64,000 nt of DNA from Schizosaccharomyces osmophilus. Taxonomy: Eukaryota > Ascomycota > Schizosaccharomycetes > Schizosaccharomycetales > Schizosaccharomycetaceae. Made by a program: the position numbers and the translations under genes. Position 1 is the stretch's first letter. Every line of letters starts with the position of its first letter. The notes under the pieces were generated by a model, which had not been told where the DNA came from, made no database searches, and was given only the letters and a program-made list of their open reading frames with translations. Shown piece by piece: positions 1-10,570 of the stretch. The stretch covers positions 1,763,501 through 1,827,500 of the forward strand of contig NC_079239.1 of assembly GCF_027921745.1 (NCBI RefSeq), written 5' to 3'.

Positions 1-161
1 TTATATGAGCACTATGCCTTACGCATGAACCCGTTTTCTTCACTTCAATTTGGGATTCCTAGCATAGTCTTCTTCTGTTATTTATGTCTTGTTTAATGGA
101 GTTTTAAAATAAAAATTTTATCACTGATTGCTCTGTTTTATGAGAAATCGCGAGTAGAGAT
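1..161. other. upstream region of vps8
   Basis: This holds no ORF. It is AT-rich sequence directly before the vps8 start codon and presumably carries its 5' UTR and promoter. I see no clear named element in it. Confidence 0.4.
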
Positions 162-3100
162 ATGCCTTCAAACCCGTACGAATTAAAGTTGAATAATCAC
201 AGTGATAGTAATCGAAAACTATCTCTAAGCATTCCACGATCAAGGTCTTCGACTGGAAGCTCGTCAGTGAACATTGAATCAACTAGTGCGCAAGTTGAAT
301 CATCCAGCCATGCAATCGCAAACTCTACTCTGTTTAAAGACAAAAAGTTTCAATGGAATAAGTATTGGCTAAGATGGGGACGTTTAAGAAGAGTTTCAGA
401 GCAATTGCAATCCTCAACGTTGGAACCAAACTCACCTTTAGGGACTGGTACTTGTATTACTCATTCTGGAAATTTGTTGGCGGTGGGAACTTCCAACGGT
501 TGCGTTATATTGAATGATTTAAAAAGTAATACGTCGTATATGCTGGTTCCTGAATTTTCTGGTTCCGAAAGTCCTCTGATGCCGGTAACCTGTCTTGCTA
601 TTGCACATACTCATAAAGTGCTTTGTCAAGGACACGCAGATGGGACCTTGTTTGTATGGGATTTGACTCATTCCCCTCCGATTCAACGACATGCCATCCG
701 TCAACTCATGCAGGAAGAATCTGTAGTAACGCATTTAATCTTCAATGGAGTATCCGATAATGTACTCTTATCCGCAAATGCTGCTGGAAAAATGTTTGTT
801 CATGAATTTTACAATCTTTTAATCAATAAACACCATTCAACCTGGGAATACTGCTTTCCGGACGTTCAACCTACGTTTGTTGATCGTTTGGTCGTCGATG
901 CTTCAAGCATTTCCTTTGAAGAATCATATCTAACGTCTGTGAAACATACTTCATTCCTCTTTCTCCAAACCCTTTCTTGTCTTCGCATCATTTCCCTTCT
1001 CCCTAAAATATCGTTAGTTTATAAAGTAAGGTATTCCGATAATGAGGTTACCTCTGCTTGCCACGCTGTTTCTTCCTTTATTGTCTCAACCTCTGGGTCT
1101 AGATCTAGGACCAGAGCTTTCTTTTGCGTTGGATACAATACTCATATACGCGTATATGCGTTAACCTTTTACCAGGGTGTGTTATCGGCAGAACTATTAA
1201 ACAAAGCGAATTTTGACTCTCCCGTATGGAAGATATGGTATCTCCCTAATAGTAACATTATTTTTGTTTTGCTAAATGATAAAAGAATACTGTTTTTAAA
1301 TGGCATCAACCTAGTTGTCATGGGTGTATCTTCATTGTCCGAATATAAACTCCTCACTTGGGATTGGTATCAATCAGCGTTAACGATGCAAGGAATTCCT
1401 CATATTGTCTTTCCATATATTAGTTCAAGCTTTACTATATCTCCGAGGTACTTATTTTTTCTTACTCCTGAATCGGTCATTGTGGGTACATTCATTTCAC
1501 CGAATGATCAACTACAGGTTGCATCTGAGAAAAACAATGTAAAGGATACGCTTAAATTAGGACTTTATTATCATGCGAACTCGAGTTTATTTAGCAAATT
1601 TTACTACCCGCCTGATTTACGCCATAAGTTAATGAGTTTGCTGAAGAATTATATCTGCTTATTAATAAAGAGCTTTCCTTCATTTCTGTCTGTGGAATCA
1701 TCTAGCGTTGACCTTCTTTCTCCACAAGATGCGTTAGAACAATTGCTGCAGCGAGCTGAATTCAATAATCCGGGCTGTTACAATCTCGTGCTTTATTGTT
1801 TAAAAGTCGCCCACCTTCTTAAAGATTTGGATTCTTTATTAGATTATATTCTACCTCGCTTTGCCGAAGCAGATGTTTCTTACGTTGTTATGGAAGCATT
1901 ACTGGATTTAGTACTCCAGCAGAGTTTCAAAACACCTTCTCCTGAATTACAAAAATTATTGCTTCTATATTTGGAAAATAATGGAAGGCTAGCTTTTGCT
2001 GATAGATTGATACCTGCAATTGAACATCGATATTTGGATCTCGATTTTTCAACCAAATTTTCTTCTTCTAAAGGACTATTTAATTCCCTGTGTTACGTTT
2101 CGATTTATGCATTCAATGATTACTCCATGCCTCTTGTTAATTTTCTTAATTTATTAGTTGAAGATTTTAAAAATCCATCTGAATGGATTGAATATTGTGT
2201 GAATAATGGCTTTCAATATTTATTATATTCCCTCACTGGATTCAAGTACCCCCTATGCGAACCCAATGGAATAAATGAAGCGTACACTGTCACACATACC
2301 CTTTTAAAAATAATTTTCTCCCCCAACATATTACCTTTCAAATTATCGGTTCCCGAATCAGGTTCTTTTCCTTATCTTCGCCTCTTTGTTAAGAAAAGGG
2401 CAAGGTCATTTTTTGAGTGCATGGAAAATGCTTTTGACTCTCCTTATTTCTCTTTAGACAAGGTAAACATTGCTAAACAGTCCGTTGATACTGTAACTCG
2501 TCAATGGGTAATTGAGTGTCTATCACAAATATTTGATACTGCCAATTTTCAATGTGATAGCTATTACATTTTTCTCGCGAATACAGTTGCTAAGTACTCC
2601 AAACAAATTTTACTTCCACAGTCATTTTACCTCAGAATTATGGAAGGTCTATGTAGCATTGAAAGCTATCATAAAGATAGCCGGGACACTCAGAAAGCTG
2701 TCGAAAACTTGCTTTTAGTTTATGATCCTCCGAACATTGAAAATCTGCTAGACTGTTTCTGGAATAACCACTTTTACCATGCTATTATGACTGTGAGTTA
2801 TAGCCATAGCTTTTTTGACTCTTATTTCAGAGCAGTTTTAGCCTTGTGGGATCAAAAAAAATTTTCTCTATTGATCTTCAAGTCCTCTGAAGCTTTGATC
2901 ACGATGCTGTTTGATAACCTAAGAATTTTAAAATCCATGCCTGTTCGTTATAACAAATATGTCAAATGTTTAACATTTTTCACCACGGATCTACTAAATA
3001 TCGACAATGTTACGTTTTTAAGATTGGCTTCAAGTCGGTTAGACAAATCACTTCCTGAAATGATTGAGAATATCTCCGCTAAGACTGTCACCATACAAGC

Positions 3101-3974
3101 ATTGGAGATTTTATATAAGCTATCCACGTATGAAAATTTGCTCCAGTGGTTTGGCCATCGTCGTTTGCTATCTTTTTTCGAAATAGTTTCTGCTACTTCT
3201 GGGGATTATGCTGTACTAACATTATTACAAAGTTCGCCAGATTTTAAAAATTTGGATGGACTGATAAATGTTTTTTTACATTATAATTGCTTAGAGGCAA
3301 GTATTTACGTTTATCGAGAACTAAAGCAGTATAATCATGCTTTATCTCAAGTTCTGAAATATGTTCAAACAAGGGTTTTCCATGAATCAATTAATGAGTT
3401 GAAGAAGGTTGTACCAAAAAATATGGAACGCGAAACTTATTATCTTCAGATCGTCGTGCCACTATATCAAGCGTGCTTAAGTTGTCTTCCACCGGAAGAA
3501 GCAGCTAATCTGTGGTTACAGCTTGTGTTCAGCTTGATAAATGTTTATGCAAATTTATCTCGTACTTCTTCACAAAATGGTTCAAATGTCTTACTGTCAT
3601 TTGAAGAAAAAGTTTTGAACTGCATTGAGGGTTTATTAAATACTTTTCTTGAGTTGGTACAGCCGAACAAGAGCTTGTTAAATTCTGTGCTTATAAAAAT
3701 TTGCGCAAAGTCATCTGAAAGTCGCGAATGCAACACGTATATGCGGGATCTATTGCTTAAATTTATGACTGATGTTCACGTAAGCTGCGATTTATATCGA
3801 GAGTGCTCTTTACTTTGGGACAGGAAGCAGTTTTATGATACGAAGAGCTCTTTAAGTAAATGTACAATGGGAGTGCTAATAGATGAACCAGACAAAACCA
3901 AAGACATGGCTTCAAAGAAACAGAGGATAAAGGTTCTACTTTCTGGGCAAATTCTTCCATGTAGTAATGAATAA
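162..3974 (+). CDS. vps8: Vps8-like CORVET tethering complex subunit
   Basis: A single uninterrupted reading frame of 1270 residues. Vps8 is a subunit of CORVET, which tethers early endosomal membranes together with Rab5-type GTPases. The N-terminal third reads as a degenerate beta-propeller; the clearest blade, GHADGTLFVWDL, lies near residues 156-167. The rest is a long leucine-rich helical solenoid, including a stretch near LTGFKYPL that is typical of Vps8. The length is close to budding yeast Vps8. I do not see the C-terminal RING-type cysteine pairs expected in that family, so the tail may be diverged or lost. The gene converges on osm1. In S. pombe the gene next to osm1 is, as I recall, vps8 (SPAC17A2.06c), which supports the call. 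The start is the first ATG of the frame, with stops upstream. Confidence 0.85.
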   Translation: MPSNPYELKLNNHSDSNRKLSLSIPRSRSSTGSSSVNIESTSAQVESSSHAIANSTLFKDKKFQWNKYWLRWGRLRRVSEQLQSSTLEPNSPLGTGTCITHSGNLLAVGTSNGCVILNDLKSNTSYMLVPEFSGSESPLMPVTCLAIAHTHKVLCQGHADGTLFVWDLTHSPPIQRHAIRQLMQEESVVTHLIFNGVSDNVLLSANAAGKMFVHEFYNLLINKHHSTWEYCFPDVQPTFVDRLVVDASSISFEESYLTSVKHTSFLFLQTLSCLRIISLLPKISLVYKVRYSDNEVTSACHAVSSFIVSTSGSRSRTRAFFCVGYNTHIRVYALTFYQGVLSAELLNKANFDSPVWKIWYLPNSNIIFVLLNDKRILFLNGINLVVMGVSSLSEYKLLTWDWYQSALTMQGIPHIVFPYISSSFTISPRYLFFLTPESVIVGTFISPNDQLQVASEKNNVKDTLKLGLYYHANSSLFSKFYYPPDLRHKLMSLLKNYICLLIKSFPSFLSVESSSVDLLSPQDALEQLLQRAEFNNPGCYNLVLYCLKVAHLLKDLDSLLDYILPRFAEADVSYVVMEALLDLVLQQSFKTPSPELQKLLLLYLENNGRLAFADRLIPAIEHRYLDLDFSTKFSSSKGLFNSLCYVSIYAFNDYSMPLVNFLNLLVEDFKNPSEWIEYCVNNGFQYLLYSLTGFKYPLCEPNGINEAYTVTHTLLKIIFSPNILPFKLSVPESGSFPYLRLFVKKRARSFFECMENAFDSPYFSLDKVNIAKQSVDTVTRQWVIECLSQIFDTANFQCDSYYIFLANTVAKYSKQILLPQSFYLRIMEGLCSIESYHKDSRDTQKAVENLLLVYDPPNIENLLDCFWNNHFYHAIMTVSYSHSFFDSYFRAVLALWDQKKFSLLIFKSSEALITMLFDNLRILKSMPVRYNKYVKCLTFFTTDLLNIDNVTFLRLASSRLDKSLPEMIENISAKTVTIQALEILYKLSTYENLLQWFGHRRLLSFFEIVSATSGDYAVLTLLQSSPDFKNLDGLINVFLHYNCLEASIYVYRELKQYNHALSQVLKYVQTRVFHESINELKKVVPKNMERETYYLQIVVPLYQACLSCLPPEEAANLWLQLVFSLINVYANLSRTSSQNGSNVLLSFEEKVLNCIEGLLNTFLELVQPNKSLLNSVLIKICAKSSESRECNTYMRDLLLKFMTDVHVSCDLYRECSLLWDRKQFYDTKSSLSKCTMGVLIDEPDKTKDMASKKQRIKVLLSGQILPCSNE

Positions 3975-4317
3975 ATGTGCGGCAATGATTATGATGTTTT
4001 ATAAATTAAATAATAACTTTTCAATTATCGATACATGATGACCCGTGTACTTTCTGTTCTCTAACGTTTATTTAATAAATAAATAATAATTCTTTATAGT
4101 GTATGAAAAAGTTATAGTATATGTTTAAAATGCAAAAAAAAAAATTCATTATCCATAAACAACAAAATAGAGATGAATTGAAGGTAGCAGCTCTCTTCTT
4201 TAAACGAGTTCAAACCACTGTTGTATTCCTAATTCAAAATGTCAAAAAAAAAAATTTATAGAGGAAAATATTTAACATTGAAATTAACAATTCATTAGAC
4301 GATATATCTCGGTAAAC
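3975..4317. other. convergent intergenic region vps8/osm1
   Basis: AT-rich 3' regions of two convergent genes, with short A and T runs. No gene or RNA is recognisable. Confidence 0.5.
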
Positions 4318-6159
4318 CTAACTGGAACGAGAGGTTTCTTTAGCAGCAGAAATTAGACGTGTAAGCATCTCACCTGCAGCTCCTTGACCGGCCAACCGGC
4401 CGAATACAACGCAAGCAAGTAAACTACTTCCTCCCAAACGATTTTCACCATGAAGGCCACCAACAATTTCACCTGCCGCGAACAATCCTTCAATTGGGTG
4501 ACCTTCCTTAGACAAGACTCTAGCTTGTGAATCTGCCTGTACACCACCCATTGTGTAGTGTAAAACAGGCTCAACCTGACCAATATAGAATTTGTCTGAA
4601 ATATCAAAGGGTTCTTTTCCAAACTGCTCTCTTCCAAACACGTCTTTTAATTCACCTTGAGAGGCTTTGTTAACCATAGAAAATGTACTTTCGAGGTCCT
4701 TAGTTGTACAATTAAGAATCTTCGAAAGCTCTTCAATATCAACTTCCCGCATGAGTCCTTTGAAACTGTAGAATTTGACAAAGTTGGCAACATCGGGAAC
4801 ACACTTGGCAGGTATAACTAATTGGACCGGAGTGTTCAGCTTCATCATTTCGGCAGTGACATAGTCACGATATCCAAGTTCATTGCAAAAGCGTTTTCCC
4901 TTATCTGTCATTAGAACCGCACCAGAGCCACGGAGAGCCTCGGCAGCTAGGAATTTTGTCATGGAAGAAGGATCTTTGGGGTCAACCCAACCAGTGGGAT
5001 GAATTTGAATGAGATCCAAGTCTATGGTATTTCCACCAATTGACATAACCATTTTATGACCATCACCGGTGCAATAAGGCCCATTTGTGGTGCTTAATTT
5101 GAGGGCCTCAGGGTGATGCAATTTTAAAAGAGATTCATCCGTAAAATCAGCAGCATACCCACCGGTAGCAAGCACCACAGGTCCATAGACGGAATGGAGG
5201 GTTCTGTCATTCAAATCCTCATATTCTGCACCAACGACTGTTAATTTAGAAGAGTCGGTGATTAGACGAGTAACACGAGTATTTTTCTTTATTTGCAAAC
5301 GATCTGGATGCGCAACGGAAAACTTTTCAGTTTTGTCAGCAATAACAAATGCCAAAGGTTTAAAAGGATAATCCGGGTGACTTCCACGATGAGTACGAGC
5401 TTGGCTGTGGCCGGCCAAAAGAGAAAGTTCATTCATTTGAAGACCAAAGCGTTCCGTTAACCAATTGACAGCGCTGCCAGATTTACTTGTCAGCGTGTGG
5501 AGTAACTTTGGATTGGCTTTGGATTTGGCTGAAAGGATGGAATCATTATAAAACGTGTTTACGCTGTCTGGAATGTTTTGATCAAATTGAAGTTGAGTAG
5601 CAGCAGCGTTGATTCCACTAGCGGCTTTTACACTATTTCCACCGAAAGCAACTATTGTTTCAGGTTAGTCATTGTTTAATCGATAAGACAGATACAATCA
5701 ATCCATTCACAAAGAGAGAAATAAAGTGAGTCAATGCAACCCGACAAGTATGTGTCTACATGCTTGTAAAGTCACATCTATACACACGTCAATAAGTTTA
5801 TTGCATATAAGGAAACAAGAAGCATCATCGTGTCATTTCACATCGTGGCAGAATCAAATTTGTCCATGAAGACAATGGACGTCTCTTGTTCCTTACGAAT
5901 CCTTCTTAGCAAACTTCATGACTGTTCCTTCTTATTCATGCATACTGTTTTTGTCCAAAAGTAAAACATTTCCCCCCAATTCCAAGATAGTATTTGTAGC
6001 AGAGAGACCAGCTAAACCTCCGCCTATAACAATTGCCTGTGTACTGTTGTTCGCTGTCGACATACTTGGCTTGCTTTTGAATGCTGCTTTTGCAAAAAGT
6101 AATCCGAGGACAGCAAACAGGGTTGTCGTTCTCTTAAATAACATAGCAGAATAATTCAA
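4318..6159 (-). CDS. osm1: soluble fumarate reductase (Osm1/Frd1 family), two exons
   Basis: Spliced as complement of 4318-5651 and 5946-6159 (intron 5652-5945, donor GTATGC, branch TGACTAAC), giving 515 residues. The enzyme reduces fumarate to succinate using FAD and reoxidises reduced cofactors. The dinucleotide-binding motif VIGGGLAGLSA lies near residues 44-54. It is followed across the splice by IAFGGNSVKAASGINAA, and near the C-terminus by HGENRLGGSSLLACVVFGR; all are signatures of the family. The N-terminus is a basic and hydrophobic segment (residues about 6-27), consistent with ER or mitochondrial targeting. Met1, Met6 and Met33 are all in frame, and starting at Met33 would remove the targeting segment while keeping the FAD domain. 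The splice phase (71 codons plus one base) joins cleanly. Confidence 0.93.
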
Positions 6160-6662
6160 GTCGGATGAATGACATGGAAGAATTCTAGAAAAAAAGGTCT
6201 GATGTTTTCGGGTTTTTTTTTTTTTTTTTTTTTACATTGTCTTACGATAAAATTGCAATGCGCAAGCATACCGAACCTGAAGGAGATGAAGTCAAACAGA
6301 ATTTGAAGAACAACAAAAGCAACGAGGAAGAACCGTTGATAATAATTAATTCATAATAAGTTAGATGTCATGAACTTGGATATACTACGTTGTTCATTTC
6401 GAAAACAATTCTATTTCAAGGTCCTTAGACAAACCACCAAGACAGAAAAGCAGAACCTTGAACTGTATGAACTTTAGTACAGACAACCAAGGCTTGTTCT
6501 AAGTGAGTTATCATTACCCTCTTTCAGCGCAAGATTGGCGTGGAGCGGTGGAAAGGCAACAGTACGTCCAGAAGATGTATTTCCGCAAGAAATTGGCTTT
6601 TCTTTTCTTTTTTCAAGATAATTTTTTATTCTTATATACATTTTTATTGCAATAACCAACAA
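6160..6662. other. intergenic region osm1/tRNA-Trp
   Basis: Contains a long T run around 6212-6233 close to the osm1 start and a possible 32-codon ORF at 6258-6356 on the plus strand (see findings). Nothing else is recognisable. Confidence 0.4.
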
Positions 6663-6734
6663 GGCCGCTTAACTCAGTTGGTAGAGTGTGAGATTCCAAA
6701 TCTTGAAGTCAAGTGTTCAAGTCACTTAGTGGTC
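6663..6734 (+). tRNA. tRNA-Trp (anticodon CCA)
   Basis: A 72-base cloverleaf with no intron. The acceptor stem is GGCCGCT with AGTGGTC, the D arm ACTC-AGTTGGTA-GAGT, the anticodon stem-loop TGAGA-TTCCAAA-TCTTG and the T arm AAGTG-TTCAAGT-CACTT. The anticodon CCA reads the tryptophan codon. Two wobble pairs occur in the upper anticodon stem. A run of T follows from 6736 and serves as the RNA polymerase III terminator. Confidence 0.92.
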
Positions 6735-7017
6735 ATTTTTTTGTATACCTACAAAATTAGTGGAATTTTTTTTCGTCTTTTAATTCAAAGAGCTCTTTAA
6801 AACATTATTTATTTTTATTGTTCTATTGGATTCATTTTCTGAGTTTGGAACAGCCAACTTTGCTTTTGTTTCCGTAAGACTTTCAATCTATGTTCCCTTT
6901 TGTTGCCCATACCAGCCCTGGACATTGGTGACATACTGAGAGAATTGGTTTGGATTTTCAGCAAGAAAAACGAGAGGAACTAAAATCCCATAAGAAAAAG
7001 AGAAATTTTTATTCATT

Positions 7018-8082
7018 ATGCCGGAATCCAAGAACTCGGAGTTTGATCCTAATACAAAAAATAAGAGCGCAGATGAAATGTATACTGAGCTCAACAAAAT
7101 TCCTTTCTTCATGCAGTCTTTAGACGATGTTGAAGAAGAGGAACAAAGTAATGCTCAATTGGATGCCTTGAAGGCCTTGGCTTATGAAGGGCAACCACAC
7201 GAAGTTGCGCAGAATTTTCGTGAACATGGAAATGAGTGTTTTGTCACAAAGCAATACCGTGAAGCCGCTGAGTATTATACGAAATCTTTGGCCGAAAAAT
7301 GCGGAAAACCAGAAATCGAAATTCCTTGCTACTCAAATCGCGCGGCATGTAATTTGATTTTTGAAAACTATCGACAAGTACTGAACGATTGTGCCCAGGT
7401 CCTTCAGCGTGACCCACAACACCCCAAAGCCTTGTTTCGCTCTGCAAAAGCTCTTGTTGCTTTGAAACGATACGACGAAGCTGAGCGTTGTGTCCGGTTG
7501 TTTTCTGCTTCACAACAAGGCGATCCTGCCGTTGAAGCTTTGAACAAAGATTTAAAGAGAAAGCGAGACACTTTTGAAAAATTTGAAGCAGAAAAGAGAA
7601 GAATTGCAGAGGAAAGAATTACCACCGCAAAAGTGGTTATAGAAGCCATGAAAGAACGTCGCATTCGCACCAAAACTTCCGAGTATCCCCCCGATATGGG
7701 AGATGCTATGGTCACGATGAGCACATTCAATGACCCGAGAAGTGAAATGTATTTGCCTACTTTATTACTATATCCTTTGACATTGCAGTCTGATTTTCTT
7801 CCCTCTGTCTCTGAAAATACCACTCCTCAAGAGCTATTGGAAATGGTATTCTCAGAACAGGCACCTTGGGATTCTGAATTTTTGTACCGACCTGATTCTT
7901 TGGACGTCTTTGCCGCGACCTCTACTGGTGGTCTCATGAAGGTCGGAAAACGCGTCCCCATGTTACAGGCACTTATACATCCAAAGGCTGTATTGACAGA
8001 TGGCCTTGTTCAGTTCCACGTTGTTCCTACTTCTCAGACCTCTGCATTTATTACTTCATGGAAACAAAACAAGAGCTCTTAA
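7018..8082 (+). CDS. cns1: Cns1-like TPR co-chaperone of Hsp90
   Basis: 354 residues with no intron. Cns1 links Hsp90 and Hsp70 and is essential in yeasts. Three TPR motifs run from about residue 66 to 165. The expected carboxylate-clamp residues are visible: N in FREHGNECF, N in YSNRAACNL, and K and R in HPKALFRSAKAL. These bind the EEVD tails of the chaperones. The charged linker around 180-215 and the C-terminal region with PWDSEFLYRPDSLDVF fit the Cns1/TTC4 wheel domain. It is transcribed away from tRNA-Trp and osm1. As I recall, S. pombe has cns1 (SPAC17A2.04c) next to osm1. Confidence 0.92.
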   Translation: MPESKNSEFDPNTKNKSADEMYTELNKIPFFMQSLDDVEEEEQSNAQLDALKALAYEGQPHEVAQNFREHGNECFVTKQYREAAEYYTKSLAEKCGKPEIEIPCYSNRAACNLIFENYRQVLNDCAQVLQRDPQHPKALFRSAKALVALKRYDEAERCVRLFSASQQGDPAVEALNKDLKRKRDTFEKFEAEKRRIAEERITTAKVVIEAMKERRIRTKTSEYPPDMGDAMVTMSTFNDPRSEMYLPTLLLYPLTLQSDFLPSVSENTTPQELLEMVFSEQAPWDSEFLYRPDSLDVFAATSTGGLMKVGKRVPMLQALIHPKAVLTDGLVQFHVVPTSQTSAFITSWKQNKSS

Positions 8083-8610
8083 GCCTTGGAACCGAAAATT
8101 CTTTGTGGACTTTTGGTCTACAGTCTTTCTTTTGATGGTTTTTTTTTTATTTTTTTTGGAAAAACTAGGAATAGTCCAAAATTGGATTGGGTTACTTTTG
8201 GAAAAATATATTATTTCTATAAGCTCAATTGAAGCGGTTATCGTAACTTGTAATTCAAAAAATTTGAATCTAGCACGAGTTCCAATTAACCATTCTTGTA
8301 AAGTCCTAAATTCCTTTTATAAGTTCATTGTAAGTTATATATCCTTTTCAACCCGTAGAGGCTTTTCTGTTTTAAAGCAGAATCCATTGAATATTTCACC
8401 AACATTCATCGCCCTTACCTACCACACTTGACGAATATACATCAACTTATTTCTATATCACTTGCTATTATTTTTTGATTTTTAATTACAAAGTGCATAC
8501 TAATTAATTTTCTTTCTCTGAATTCACTCTTTATTTCGCTTTTGTGTTGTCTGCCCGAATTGTTTTTTAAATAAACCTTTAACTGAAAGGTCGAAAGAAT
8601 TTCGAGTAAA
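8083..8610. other. intergenic region cns1/vma6
   Basis: The 3' flank of cns1 and the vma6 promoter, with T-rich tracts around 8140-8160. An ORF crosses the cns1 stop codon in another frame, but it has low-complexity composition and I do not call it. Confidence 0.4.
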
Positions 8611-9838
8611 ATGGATGCTCTCAGTTTCAAGTATGTCTTACTTTTATAAAAGTTACTAATTCATTTATTAGTACAAACAGTGGCTATATTGAGGCCTTAG
8701 TTCGAGGATTTAAGTCCGCTTTACTCTCAGAACATATTTATGGGAATTTATCTCAATGCGAATCATTGGACGATTTGCGTTTACAGCTTGCATCAACAGA
8801 TTATGGCGGCTTTCTTGCTAATCAGCAAAAGTTGACTAGCAGTTCCATTTCCGCAAGGGCTACTGACAAATTAATCGACGAGTTCGATATGATTAAACGT
8901 CAGGCCGATGAGAAATTATCAAAATTTATGGACTTTATAACTTATGCTTATATGATAGACAATGTAATGCTCTTAGTAACCGGTACTGCGAATGGCCAAG
9001 ACACTCACGATCTTTTGGAACGCTGCCACCCATTAGGATGGTTTGAAACTCTCCCAGCTTTATGCGTAGCTACAAATGTGGAAGATTTATACAGTGTTGT
9101 TTTGGTTGAAAGTCCGCTTGCTCCTTACTTCAAGGATTGCCTGTCTGCTGATGATTTGGATGAGAAACATATCGAAATCATTCGGAACACTTTGTATAAA
9201 GCTTATTTGGAAGATTTTTATGAATTCTGTCAAAAAATAGGATCTGGAACTTTTGAAACAATGTCTCGCATCCTCGAATTCGAAGCTGATCGACGTGCCA
9301 TAACGGTAAGTTGCCCCTTATGAAGTGATTTCAATTATCTAACGTATTTACAGATCACAATAAACTCTTTTGGTACTGATTTGAGCAAAGAAGAAAGGAA
9401 TAATATGTATCCTTCCTTTGGACGCTTGTTTCCATTTGGTACTTCGATGTTGGCCAAAGCAGAGAATGTTGGCGATGTAGAAAATGCTTGCGGTTTAGTG
9501 AAAGAGTACAGTGCCTTCTTTGACCAAGTATCTCAGAAATCTCTTGATGACTACTTTTTCGAAACAGAGGTTGAGCTAAACAGGCTTGCATTTTTACAAC
9601 AGGTAATACTTCTTCCATCAGCGCGTTATGCTTTATACTTACCATATTTTTAGTTCCATTATGGAATCATTTACAGCTTCTTAAAGTTAAGAGAGCAAGA
9701 AATACGAGTAAGTTTGATGCTTCATGTAGGCATATAGAAAACAAGCTTTACTAATGCAAGTAGAATATTACGTGGATCGCAGAGTGCATAAGCCAAAATC
9801 AAAAAGACCGGGCTTTGAACATTATTCCAACAATTTAA
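8611..9838 (+). CDS. vma6: V-ATPase V0 subunit d, five exons
   Basis: Exons are 8611-8630, 8672-9305, 9354-9602, 9654-9707 and 9764-9838, giving 343 residues, the usual family length. Subunit d sits on the cytosolic face of the vacuolar proton-pump V0 ring and couples it to the central stalk. The rebuilt N-terminus [20 protein letters not shown] and the end [15 protein letters not shown] match the family closely, which fixes the 20-base first exon and the last splice (acceptor TAG at 9761-9763). All introns are short (41-56 bases), with GTATGT, GTAAGT, GTAATA and GTAAGT donors and TACTAAT or CTAAC branch points. It acts in the same membrane sector as Vph1, encoded 36 kb away in this window. 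Confidence 0.95.
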
Positions 9839-10570
9839 TTTTTCTGAATACTAGACAAAACCAGGCGAATGAGATTTGCTCAGTCTATCTAATTATCTCC
9901 TTTCCGTTTATGCATATTTCTAGTACAAATGAATTGAGTTTTTACTATGTTGAGCTACAAATATTCGTTGAGATACAACTTCTACGCATGGCAGGTTTCT
10001 ATAATTATGATATTGACAAAATTCTGACATGCTACTGATTTTCTATACTGCTATAGACTTCATTTTAAGATGATACAAAATAAACGTCGTATCCCGATAT
10101 AATACTGCTCAATTCTGAAAGATTTTTCCTTTCGTCCAAATTCATAAAACAAATACCAGGAATTAAAACTTTCTCACGTTAAAGAAAATCATTCGACTTG
10201 ATTTGGACTGTTCCGTACACAAAGCAACTCAAGAATCAAGGATATGAATTGTTACAATTTCCTACTTTAACTTATTTTTAGACTTTTTTATTTCTTTTTT
10301 AATTTTTTGTAGTCATCTATACTACGGTCTGTTTTGATTTTTGAGAACAGACAATTGCCATTCACACGCAGTTTCTCTTATTACAACATTCACTTTCTAC
10401 CATCACCCACAGACAACAAGAAGCAGTGAACATTGTTTAGACGATAATATTCCAGGAAAAGAATAGTTTAAAGAAAAGAAACTTACTCTTTTCTCAAAGT
10501 TTACATTCGAATTCCACTCGGTTCGCAAAAGAAGTAAATAGACGTTGGTAATTTTAGACCGCATACAAAA
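9839..10570. other. intergenic region vma6/TLC gene
   Basis: AT-rich sequence with no convincing ORF or RNA. The last part is A-rich and is probably the 5' UTR of the next gene. Confidence 0.4.

Noticed and set aside
6160-7017. Remnant LTR next to tRNA-Trp
   Set aside because: Fission yeast LTR elements often insert near pol II promoters and some yeast elements near tRNAs, but I find no paired terminal repeats, target duplication or primer-binding site here.
8000-8431. 143-codon ORF crossing the cns1 stop
   Set aside because: The first part is another frame of cns1 and the rest is T-rich, low-complexity sequence with no family signal.
9754-10038. 94-codon ORF over the end of vma6
   Set aside because: It is an out-of-frame reading of the last vma6 exon and its 3' flank.
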